A stretch of 64,000 bases of DNA. Source: Spinacia oleracea (lineage: Eukaryota; Streptophyta; Magnoliopsida; Caryophyllales; Amaranthaceae). Position numbers and translations under genes: made by a program. The notes beneath the pieces are model-generated. The model was not told the origin of the DNA, did no database searches, and was given only the letters and a program-made list of their open reading frames with translations. The stretch covers positions 103,637,157 to 103,701,156 of the forward strand of contig NC_079492.1 of NCBI RefSeq assembly GCF_020520425.1, in the 5' to 3' direction. This document shows, one piece after another, positions 25,251 through 34,360 of the stretch (its first letter is position 1; each line of letters starts with the position of its first letter).

Positions 25251-26593
25251 TGAAGGAAATAATGCCCTTGGTCCAAGTATGCATTCTATGTTAAGTCTAA
25301 TAAATGCGGTTCAGTATTAATTAACAAGTTAATAATTCAGTGAGATCAAGTGAGCTGAATGCCTAGCTAGAGGCCGCTTCAGTTCAAGTGGAATTAATGA
25401 TATTAATCCACAGCTTACTCTTGACTGAACCCGTAGGGTCACACAAATAGTACGTAAACGGATCAAGTATTTAATGGCATTAAATACTCCATCTATGAAT
25501 ATTCGGAACCGACGGATCTTGGTTTCAGTGGGAGCTAAGATCGTCACAGGCAAGAAATGAATACTCCGGAAACGATGATATTGCCGGAAACGGAAATATG
25601 GATCGTGTCGGAAATATGAATATTATCCAAGTCGTAGATGTTGCCGGAAACGGAAACATGGTACGTATCGGAAAAATTATTGGAAATGGAAATATTACCA
25701 GAATCGGAAATATTGCCGGAAACGGAAATATTGTCAGAATCGGAAATATTGCCGGAATCGGAAAATAATTCCGGAAACGGAAATATTAAATATTTGTTCG
25801 AAACGGAAATTAATTCCGGAATCGGAAATATTAAATATTGTTCGTATCGGAAATAGATTCCGGAAATGGAAATTTAATCGGAAGCGTATCGTACGAATTA
25901 GCATCGGACGAGGCCTGCCGGACGAAGGCCCAGCACGAAGCCGGGCCATCGCCCAGCAAGCACGCACGCCACAAGCCCAGCGCGCGCCAAGGCCACGGAT
26001 GCGTGGGCCGCGCTGCGTGGGCTGCTGCTCGCATGCGCATAGGCAGCCCTTGTGGCTGCCGTGTGTGTGTGTGAGTTTGTGCTCATGCATGATTCCTAAA
26101 ACTGCAAGAGTTAGTGTGTGATTAAATTCCTATTCCTAATTAGATAAATTAATTAAATAGAATTCATGTAGGATTCTAATTTCAATTAATTCGTATCTTA
26201 CTAGGATTGCGATTCCTTTTCCATAACTCTATAAATAAAGGCCTAGGGGTCATTATTTACATACAAGTTTCAAGTATTCAAAACTAAGATTTTTAAGCAA
26301 AAAAATCAGCCAATATTCTTGCCTACCTAACCGAAAATATTAGAACCTTAAGGGCGATTCTAGTTGGTCAATCTTAAGGCGGATCCGGACGTGCTGTGGA
26401 CTATCTACGGAGGGACGACACTTGGAGTCCTAAAGACTTGTTCTTGTTCGGTTCGGGCGCAGCTAGGGAAGGCACGCAACAAAGAGTATGCATCTAAACT
26501 ATGCTAAATGATTATGTGTAAATAATATGTTGTCCTGGGTTAATGGTTGTTTCCGCATGATCTATGTAATGTCATATGTATCATAACCTATCA
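25251..26593 (+). repeat. E3 3' LTR
   Basis: 1343 bp, near-identical partner of 16296-17639. Confidence 0.95.
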
Positions 26594-28153
26594 ATAATCC
26601 CTACCACTCCTCAATGTAATTGCATTAGCAGTTTCCCTATTTTCGGACTGTGAAGGAAATTGGCCTGGTGGCCTCCCTGCAATAGTAGTAGCCATCTGTG
26701 CCAATTGTGTATCAATGATCTTGTTGTGAGCAGTAAGAGCATCGATCTTTGCATCCTTTTCACTTAGAGATTTTTGCATTTGTAGCATCATGTTCCTCAT
26801 CTCTACTAGCATAGGGTCAGGCTGTGTGGCTTGAGGTTGTGGTGGTGGAGTTGATGTGTGTTGTCTAGGGAACCCAGGTGGTCCACTAGACTGTTGGTTG
26901 TAGTTGTTCCGTGGTTGGTAGGATTGTTGATGTGGGGGTTGGTATGGTTGTTGTGGTGGGTGTTGGACTTGGTGAGGGTTCTAGATATTGTTGCTCCTGT
27001 AGGATAGTAGAGGGTTGTTTTCGTAGCCCTCATTGTAAGAGTTGGAGAATGGGTTGTTTTGTTTGTAGGATTGAAACGCGTTACATTGTTCAACAGAGCT
27101 CCTACATTCCTGTGCATAATGACCAGACATTCCACAACTTTCACAAACAGTAGCAGGTTGGGCACTCATAGCAGCTACACTAACAGGTTGGGCAGATTGA
27201 GCATTGGCTGCTTGCATATTATCAAACTTATAGTGTAAAGCAGTCAATTGGGCAGTTAATTATTCAATAGAATTTAAATCATGCTTACCACCCCTATTAG
27301 ATAGACTTCTAGGATTCCCATACTGGGCATTGTGAATGGCTATCTCCTCAATCACCTCCATAGCTCTAGGCACCTCAAGTTGCATGAACCTCCCACTGGC
27401 AGCTGAATCCAACAAACATCTAGACTCATTACCCAGACCATTATAAAACTGCTGAATCAAGAACCAATCATCCAAACCATGGTGCGGGCACTCTCTCTGC
27501 AACTCTTTGAATCTCTCCCAGACCTCGAACAAACTCTCATCTGCCTGTTGTAAGATACGTAATATCTGACCCCTCAGACGAGCCGTTTTCTCAGGTGGAA
27601 AATATTTAACATAAAAAGAAAGAGCCAAGGACTCCCAATTAGTGATTTTCAAAGCCGCCCGATTCAACCCATTAATCCACAATTTAGCTTTCCCACTCAA
27701 AGAGAACGGGAAAAGTATCTCCATAGTCTGCTCCGGTGTCAATCCCTTTTGCTTGGCGGTGGAACAATATTGGATGAAGGTCTGTATGTGAAGATTTGGA
27801 TCTTCACCTGGTTCCCCACCGTACTGGCGTCTCTCAATCATGTTAATCAATGCAGGCTCAATCTTGAAGGTCTCAGCTGCAATAGAAGGCGTGATTGCCT
27901 TTGGTAGCACGGACAGACTTGGCTTAGAATAGTCTGTAAGCCGTGGGGTAGGTGGCGGTAGTGGAGTTTCGTCACCCATCTCTATCTCTGAAACTGAATC
28001 TGTATCTGATGGAAAAAGATCGCCAATATTATGATCAGAATCAGAGTAATTCCCACACTGTGCAATGAAAGTTTTTCGTCTACGAAAGGTTCTTTCGGGC
28101 TCAGGATCGAATGGAGTAAGATTACTAGTACCTACGGTCCTAGACATAGACAA
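26594..28153 (-). pseudogene. E2 gag, upstream part, with premature stops
   Basis: Starts at ATG 28153 (MSMSRTVGTSNLTPFDPEPE). The frame holds a Retrotrans_gag domain (WESLALSFYVKYFPPEKTAR, QADESLFEVWERFKELQREC, GLDDWFLIQQFYNGL), then TAA at 27260-27262. In the same frame follows a CCHC zinc knuckle (CESCGMSGHYAQEC, 27130-27090 region) and TAG at 26981-26983. The conserved ITLRSGRDY lies just before the E3 junction at 26594. Gag forms the virus-like particle. Together with 15163-16295 it made one polyprotein before E3 landed. Confidence 0.85.
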
Positions 28154-28259
28154 AGACTACAAAACAATGTGAGATCCGGTCTCAAAGAACGTGAGTTCCT
28201 TGAGTAGTAACAAACAATAATCTAGGATAAGCAGTCAACAACAGAAAATAAAACCGTTT

Positions 28260-28276
28260 CCCCGGCAACGGCGCCA
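28260..28276 (-). other. E2 primer-binding site
   Basis: The minus strand reads TGGCGCCGTTGCCGGGG, complementary to the 3' end of plant tRNA-Asp, 5 bp from the 5' LTR end. This PBS is typical of Athila elements. Confidence 0.85.
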
Positions 28277-28281
28277 AAATT

Positions 28282-29739
28282 TGACAGGCTAAAGTCGTAT
28301 CACCTAATAAAAAATAACCTAAGTCCACTAGCTGGGTAGCAAGGGAAGTCAGGATCGAATCCACAGGAAAACAGGCGTTCTTTCTACTATCAATTAATTA
28401 AACTAGACTATTGGGAACAAGAGTTGGTTGATTGATTGTATGCTAAGACTACAAACGACAATTAAACGATTATGAATCAATATATTAAGGAATCTAGGGC
28501 ATAGGTTCACCAACAATTAACAATCCAGGACAACGAACAATCACGATAATCAACAAGGTAATTAATTAGACTAGCATGCTCTCTCGAATCGATACCAATC
28601 ATAGACTTAGAATTAACGGGCTCTCGCTACGTATTAATCCTAATTCCACCTATTGACACAAGCCTAAACATCAAATTGCATCTCTCGAATCTTAATTTGA
28701 TATTACATAACTACCACAATTAAGCCTGCGCAAATCTAATTGTATAGTGAAATAAACCAATCAATAGGAATTAATTACAATGCCAACAATCGCAATTATT
28801 CAATGTCCCTTCATACTAATCATGGATCCCCAAACCCTAGAAATTAGACTACTCAAGCATATTAACAATAAACAAAGCAATTAGCATGATTGAAGACATA
28901 ATTAAGGGCAAAACAAAATATTGAAATAAGAATAATACCTAATTGAAGAACAATGGCAAAGGAAAGCTTGAATTTTGGATTGAAAATAAACTAAGTGTTT
29001 AGAACAAATTAGAGAGAAAAACGCAGCTTAGGAAAATAAACTAAGTGCTTAATACTAGAAAATAAGGTGTCCTTCAAATTAATCCAAGCTAAGTATATAT
29101 AGTTTGCCTAAATTAATACTAAAAAAACGTAAACAAAACTCGCGAAATTCTGTTGCAGGTTGTCGTCGCCTGGTCGGGCGGCCTTCCACTCGACGGGCGA
29201 CCAGCTCGAAATCCGCCCGACGGGCGCAGGCCTGCCCGCCGGGCGGAGGGAGATACTTTGAATCCTTCTGCACGCGCCCGGTCGGGCGGCTCTCGCCCGG
29301 TCGGGCGGCTCTCGCCCGGTCGGGCGGCTCTTTGTATGGGCGCCCGGTGGGCACCGGGCGAAGACCCGCCCGTCGGGCGCCCGCTGACTGACTGTTCTTC
29401 TTGCTTGTTCGCCCGGTGGGCGAGGGGAGATCGACCGGGCGGAGGGCTAAGTGATCCACCCTTCGTCCGCAACACCGAGTCTAACCTCCGGGGCTCAATC
29501 ATGAACATCTAGGGCTCCCGTAAGTCGACAATAGTCGTCCCGAATCCCCTCGGGGTCGTGTAGTGGCCTAAATCATCATGAAACGGGTCTAAAAAGACCA
29601 ATTTCTCACTAAGTAGTCCTGAAACTCAAGGCACACTCAAATACACAGATTAGTACTAAAAACAGCTCCTAAGAGCTCATTTGACGCATAAAAGTACTAA
29701 GGGACGGGGGTGAAAACACTATATAAAACGCATATATCA
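28282..29739 (-). repeat. E2 5' LTR
   Basis: 1458 bp partner of 7066-8517. Its GC-rich array (29163-29448) has a local triplication of an about 19-bp unit (CTCGCCCGGTCGGGCGG core, 29275-29330) where the other LTR has one unit plus unrelated sequence. A TATA-like CTATATATAC lies on minus at 29092-29101. Confidence 0.92.
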
Positions 29740-30148
29740 ACTGCCGCCATGCTTTTATACGCAGAACGCAACGGCTTCATTGGTTAGGAGAATCCCTAGA
29801 AGGTAGAGATCTCCTATTGGCCGTTGCCCATGATCTTTTCCCGTCTCCAACAAATTCCGTATTCTTTGGTAAATCCTTGGACTCCTTTCGCTCATATAAC
29901 GGCGCAGTCTATCTTGGGCTTCGGGCTTGGATCTTTACCTATCCCCGCTTGTTTGCCCGTCGATCGTCGTTACTTCCTTGTCGCTAGTGCTTCGTCGCTG
30001 GTCCTGTGTCGCCTAAGCCTTGTCGCCTGTCGTCTCACTTGACGCGTCTGCTTGGCACGATGTTACCTGCGACATGACAATACCTGGATGACACGACATG
30101 ATCAAACGTCAAAGCAGTTATGTCGTTAGTCCAAAAAGTGGGATAACA
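29740..30148 (-). repeat. E1 5' LTR, outer part
   Basis: Begins with the E2 target-site copy (ACTGC) and ends GGGATAACA, which mirrors the opposite LTR end TGGTTAT, so the LTR inverted termini are TGTTAT/ATAACCA-like. The exact outer end is inferred from this symmetry. Confidence 0.6.
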
Positions 30149-30215
30149 ATATCTCTTAAATAAATACGGCCGAAAAAGGCAAGTGTATCCCTTAAATAAA
30201 TACAGAGGGAGTACT
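30149..30215 (-). mobile_element. end of a Stowaway/mariner-like MITE
   Basis: The minus strand reads ACTCCCTCTGTATTTATTTA followed by AGGGATACACTTGCC, the familiar terminal-repeat style of plant Stowaway elements. A second partial copy (CGTATTTATTTAAGAGATAT) faces E1, so E1 may have landed in it. Confidence 0.45.
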
Positions 30216-30550
30216 CCGCATCTACTTTCTAGCTTAATTGTATACGAAGTATAACTTATCTTCTAATTCAGGCATGAATCGTGCCTTTTTCTGCATTTTG
30301 ACTTTGGTAAGGAACTTAATTTAATGTTAAAAAAAAACATAATTTAATTTATAAGACTTATTTAATTAACTATAATTTTTTTGAGGTAATTAGTTAACTA
30401 TATAAAAGACAAGTTGTTGGAAAAATTATATTATTGATTAATTATAATTCTATTTCAATTTAGAAACCCATTAGATTTTTGTCATCGGCAAAACACTAAG
30501 ATAATTTAAACAAAACACTTATTGGTGATTGAATATATATTAAATGTGCA
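30216..30550. other. AT-rich intergenic region
   Basis: No gene or clear repeat. AT-rich tracts occur, and at 30529-30546 there is a TATATATTAAAT stretch. Confidence 0.5.
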
Positions 30551-30646
30551 GTACAATTCCTAACCCTAGAAGAAACTCGAAATTGTACTACCAATATGGC
30601 AATATACATGTATAGTACTCCGTACTTGACTTCATCAACTACGTAC
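30551..30646 (+). promoter_or_regulatory. cluster of five GTAC motifs upstream of COPT gene 1
   Basis: GTAC cores at 30551-30554, 30585-30588, 30615-30618, 30622-30625 and 30643-30646, 88-183 bp before the start codon. GTAC is the core of the plant copper-response element bound by SPL7-type factors, which control COPT genes under copper deficiency. The motif is short, so chance copies are possible; the density is suggestive. Confidence 0.45.
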
Positions 30647-30733
30647 ATACCTCGCCTCCATATATCTTTCTTGCCCTTTAGGAGAAAAAACAAAACAAAA
30701 ACACACATTTTCAGCCACACCATCTAGCTAGCT

Positions 30734-30771
30734 ATGGATCATGATCATGGCATGATGATGAGCCCACCACC

Positions 30772-30805
<34 letters not shown>

Positions 30806-31216
30806 TCACCATCACCATCCATGGGGCATAATAACATGAGCATGACTGACCATAACATGATGATGATGCACATGACCTTCTACTGGGGTAAGAATGGGCA
30901 AATCCTCTTCTCTGGGTGGCCTGGGATACGCACGGGTATGTATGTCCTAGCTCTAGTTATCGTCTTCCTCCTCGCCCTCCTCGTTGAGTGGCTTGCTGGC
31001 TCTCGTCTTGCAAAACCAGGTGGTAAAGGGTTCGTTTCATGCCTCCTACGTACCCTAGTGCATGCACTACGCATGGGACTCGCCTATCTCCTCATGCTGG
31101 CTGTTATGTCTTTCAATGTGGGTGTTTTTATCGTTGTTATTGTGGGTCATGCACTCGGGTACATGGTTTTCGGGTCAGGCCATAAGGGTTCTGAGGATTC
31201 GGGTTTCCCTCATTGA
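30734..31216 (+). CDS. COPT: COPT/CTR-family copper transporter 1
   Basis: 160 aa, intronless, as usual for the family. N-terminus is rich in Met and His (MDHDHGMMMS; NMMMMHM at 41-47) for Cu(I) capture, with a Pro8-Ser run encoded by CCA/TCA microsatellites (10-26). HMTFYWG (46-52) is the family hallmark. Three membrane segments lie at about 68-88, 112-130 and 131-147. TM2 carries the copper-conducting MxxxM (M121, M125) and TM3 the GxxxG packing motif (G138, G142). CTR proteins form trimers in the plasma or vacuolar membrane and import reduced copper. The Cys-rich C-terminal motif found in some members is absent; the tail ends GFPH. ATG at 30734 is the first in frame after the GTAC cluster. 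Which COPT subtype it is cannot be told without a tree. Confidence 0.93.
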
Positions 31217-31352
31217 CCATGTTAAATGGTTTTCGGGTCAAGCCATAAGGGTTCTGAGGATTCGGGTTTCCCTCATTGATCATGTTAAATGGTTTTCTGG
31301 TCAAGCCATAAGGGTTCTGAGGATTCGGGTTTCTCTCATTGATCATGTTAAA
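31164..31352 (+). repeat. 63-bp direct repeat, three copies, spanning the COPT1 stop codon
   Basis: Units 31164-31226, 31227-31289 and 31290-31352, only a few mismatches apart. Unit 1 encodes the last residues (VFGSGHKGSEDSGFPH) and the TGA; units 2 and 3 repeat this sequence in the 3' UTR. 63 is a multiple of 3, so the copies keep frame but each has its own TGA. Confidence 0.95.
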
Positions 31353-31865
31353 TTTATATTGTTGATATGTGAAATGGCAAACGTACCATCCAAAAAGAAT
31401 TATCTAAATGGAATAAGTACATACATAGTCTAAGAAGATTTTAGTATGTTAACGGTTAATTTGTAAAATATCAAATGATGTTACGTTATGGAGTACTTTG
31501 AAATAGTAAATACTTCAAGTATCGTATATAATTATATATTAGCAAATGGTCAAGAGTCTTTGTATCACAATCGCACCTTTCGATTTCCTCATTTTACAAA
31601 AAAATCTAATTAAATTTAGAACTCCTATATTGAGGTATACAAATTTAATAAATTACCTAAAAGGTTATCATATATGTTTGGAGTAAGTGATGAAAAAACA
31701 CCGCAATAAATCAATATAGTTAGGAGAAATTAAAGTGATATCATTGGCAATTGAATTGGCATGCGATGATGAACGGATGATCGAGTCTAACCACATCATC
31801 ATCATCATCATCATCGTCACCAATTAATCACCATACAAGGGACATATTAATTAAGAAGATCGAAA
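31353..31865 (+). other. intergenic region between the two COPT genes
   Basis: AT-rich, no gene. GTAC cores at 31383, 31417 and 31493 are more than 370 bp from the second start codon. A CAT microsatellite (31794-31817) lies just upstream of the second ORF and resembles the Ser-coding TCA run of gene 1, possibly a relic of a longer N-terminal region. Confidence 0.5.
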
Positions 31866-32243
31866 ATGCATAACCATAATATTACGATGCACATGACCTT
31901 CTATTGGGGTAAGGATGGGCAAATCCTCTTCTCAGGATGGCCGGGACCCCGCACAAGCATGTACATACTTGCAATATTTATCATCTTCCTCGTCGCCTTC
32001 TTCGTCGAGTGGCTGATTGCTATCACCACCCAAGCGAAACCATGCGACAAAGGGATCGTTTCAGACCTCATACGGACCCTCATATATGGCCTACGTATGG
32101 GACTCGCCTACCTTCTAATGTTAGCTGTTATGTCTTTCAACGTTGGTGTTTTTTTCGTAGTCGTTTTGGGCCATGCATTTGGGCATATGGTTTTTGGGTC
32201 AAGTCAAGAAGAGGGTTCAGTAGACCTCGATTTCTTTAATTGA
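31866..32243 (+). CDS. COPT: COPT/CTR-family copper transporter 2 (tandem paralogue, short N-terminus)
   Basis: 125 aa, intronless. MHNHNITMHMTFYWGKDGQI starts with only a short Met/His segment. TM1 is about 32-52. TM2 contains MxxxM (M85, M89) within LMLAVMSFNVGVF, identical over this stretch to gene 1. TM3 has GxxxG (G102, G106). It ends acidic (SVDLDFFN). It lacks the Met-cluster and Pro/Ser tract of gene 1, so high-affinity capture may differ. Same strand, about 650 bp downstream of gene 1: a tandem duplication. Expected role is Cu(I) uptake as part of a homo- or heterotrimer with COPT1. Confidence 0.92.
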   Translation: MHNHNITMHMTFYWGKDGQILFSGWPGPRTSMYILAIFIIFLVAFFVEWLIAITTQAKPCDKGIVSDLIRTLIYGLRMGLAYLLMLAVMSFNVGVFFVVVLGHAFGHMVFGSSQEEGSVDLDFFN

Positions 32244-32404
32244 TCACTTTGTTAATGTGAGTGATAGTAGATAAATTAATATAATATATGTACCCTTGAT
32301 CTTTTTTAGGGTAATGGTATATGCAGCCGACCGTTAAATAAGTATTCAATGCATTTTCTAAATCCTAATTTATTTAGGAATAAATGTTAAAATCAGACAT
32401 TAAT
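32244..32404. other. COPT2 downstream region
   Basis: AT-rich, probably 3' UTR and spacer; nothing else seen. Confidence 0.5.
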
Positions 32405-32612
32405 CGATGTAATTATTTTTGGTTTTACCACGAGGTATTCTCACCACCTTTCATGAGTGGACTAATCTCAGCTCCCGCATGAGTTTGCTTGAGCACTTCG
32501 ATGGGCAGTATCCTCCCTTCTAGCTGAGGATTTTTCCATACTCAAGGCTCGATCCCGAGACTTTGGTTAAGGAGTAAGAGTCCCTTAACCACTCACGTCA
32601 GCACTACTTAGT
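32405..32612 (-). mobile_element. possible tRNA-derived SINE
   Basis: The minus strand starts GCTGACGTGAGTGGTTAAGG (A-box-like) and about 40 bp later has GGGATCGAGCC (B-box-like). These are followed by about 150 bp of unique body ending in AAAACCAAAAATAATT. Arrangement and size fit plant SINEs; no target duplication was identified. Confidence 0.45.
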
Positions 32613-32676
32613 GTTAATCAGTGTAATAATGCTTAGTATGGTCAATGTTTTCATTCTTTGCTTTTTATATGCAGAC

Positions 32677-33827
32677 TGCTAGGTTATGAACAATCTAATT
32701 TTCATGTAGAAAACCCATAATTGTCCGAATCCATGTAAATCACATAATCATTAGCATAACTGATACAATCTGTGATACGTGTCTTCCCTTAGTTACTCCC
32801 AAACCGAACAAGAACAAGTTTGAGACCTCAAGTGTCGCCCCTCCGTAGTAGTCTACCATATGTTCGCATCCTCTTAAATTCAATTAGCTTAGAATCTCAA
32901 TATAAGGTATAAACGGGATTTGGGATCTCACTTTAGGTGATAGGCAAAGTATTAATTCTCGATAGAACACTTAGTAAATAATATGGCCAAAGACCCTTAT
33001 TTATAATGCATCAAAAAGTTCGAAAATACCATGAAACCTAATTTCATTAGATTTAGGTTACTAGAATTTTGGTAGATTAGGAAACTAGCATAGAGCCCTA
33101 ACCAAAACCAATGGTCAAGTGGAGTAACTTGCGGCCCAAGTCATCCATGGGCTTGTGTGCGACTGGCTGGCCCAGGCGCGCTGTGTTGCCCTGCCTTGAG
33201 GGCTGGCTTGCTCACCTGCATGCTAGCTCGTCTGCGCGCTGGCCTTGTGCTGGCGTTGGGTCGGCTTCTTGTTGGCCCATGCACTAGCGCTTGGTCAGTG
33301 TTGCTCATGGCACGCTAATGGGTTTGACTTGCAGTGAACTCGTGGGCTTGCCTCGTCCGTGGGCTGCGATGCACGCGGCCTTTTAGCCCGTGCTTTCGGG
33401 TCATGAATCGAGTTTCGCGTTTCCGATTCATTTTTCGATTCCGGTAATATTTCTGATTTGAGCAATATTTCCGATTCGGACCTTATTTCCGTTTCTGGCA
33501 TATTTTCGATTCCGATAATGTTTCTATTTTCGATAATATTTCCGATACGAACCATTATCCGTTTCCGGCAATATTTTGGTGATTTGTTTGGCTCCCACTG
33601 AAACCAACATCCATCATTTTCGAATATCCATCTATTAGAGTATTTAATGAATATAATATATTCACTTAAACACTTGATCCGTTCACATACTATTTGTGTG
33701 ACCCGACAGATTCAGTAAAGAGTAAGTTGTTTGATTAATAATATTAATTACACTTTATTTGAAGCGGCCTCCAGCTAGGCATTCCGATAACTTGTTAGTT
33801 AATCTGAACCGCATTTATTAGAATTTG
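32677..33827 (-). repeat. E7: old copia LTR related to E3 (solo LTR, main part)
   Basis: The reverse complement aligns with the E3 LTR from its 3' end (TCATAACCTAGCA) through the conserved CCTCCGTAG..CACTTGAGG segment, the CGGAAA array (33415-33575), CAGTGGGAGC and GAGGCCGCTTC..GAACCGCATTTATTAG. It is strongly diverged. The remaining about 44 bp to the LTR start (TTCCTTCA) lie at 36466-36509, on the other side of E6. No internal copia sequence adjoins either end, so it is best read as a solo LTR. Confidence 0.8.
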
Positions 33828-34344
33828 TGTCAAGGTCTGAATGTTTTGACACCAGATCCGTGTCGCGCACTCTTGCTTATTGGTGACAAGGATCCAAGCC
33901 TTGTGCAGAATGAGTGTCTTGTTACTCGTAGGGGCACGAGCGAGCGTCTGATTTTGAATGGGAACTCTTACCTATTGGCGACAAGAGCGATGGATGAGGG
34001 TCGACCGAGGCACTTGTGTGCCCATAGCATGCACAAGAGGCGATGATAATTTATCTGTTTGCGGGACTTTGTGGAATTTGGGATGCTTTAGAGCAAGTGA
34101 TGGCACAATATCTATAAGGTCTACAACCAAACACAAGCAATAAAGCGATGGAAACCATTGGTGAGTAGGAATTCATTCATTCATACCCCTCGTAGAGGTT
34201 TATTTTGGATTAGCTACAAACTAACAGTGAACACTAGATTGACAGTGACATAATAATTCTATCTAAATCCTAGAAAACTATTAGAAAGATCCTAGAAAGC
34301 AATAAATAAGCTAAATACAAGTAAAGGAATGTTGGATTCTAACA
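33828..34344 (-). repeat. E6 3' LTR
   Basis: 517 bp, TGTCAAGG...TTCTAACA, partner of 35939-36465 with clear divergence. Confidence 0.85.
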
Positions 34345-34360
34345 TCCTCCCCCATTTAAG

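Larger units (their letters stand above)
16296..26593 (+). mobile_element. E3: non-autonomous Ty1/copia-type retrotransposon nested in E2
   Basis: Bounded by 1344- and 1343-bp LTRs and by a perfect 5-bp target duplication ATAAT (16291-16295 and 26594-26598). The PBS follows the 5' LTR and a purine-rich tract precedes the 3' LTR. Total about 10.3 kb. Internal sequence keeps only decayed traces of copia pol in the expected order. The LTRs differ at one base and one A-run length as far as I can see, so the insertion is recent although the coding part is dead. It must have been copied with proteins supplied by another element. Confidence 0.92.
7066..29739 (-). mobile_element. E2: Athila-type Ty3/gypsy retrotransposon inserted in the E1 LTR
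   Basis: Bounded by LTRs 7066-8517 and 28282-29739 (both TGACAGG...ATATCA on plus). Flanks are GCTGC (7061-7065) and ACTGC (29740-29744), a 4/5 match to a 5-bp target duplication. On the minus strand the order is 5' LTR, tRNA-Asp-type PBS, gag, protease, RT-RNase H-integrase, Athila ORF-1-like frame, PPT, 3' LTR. E3 interrupts it at 16296-26593; without E3 the element is about 12.4 kb, within the usual Athila range. The 942-codon pol frame is intact, but gag, the protease/RT junction and the env-position ORF each carry single stops. Confidence 0.9.

Noticed and set aside
31062-31433. 123-codon frame over the 63-bp repeats
   Set aside because: Alternate frame of the COPT1 3' end kept open by a repeat length divisible by three.
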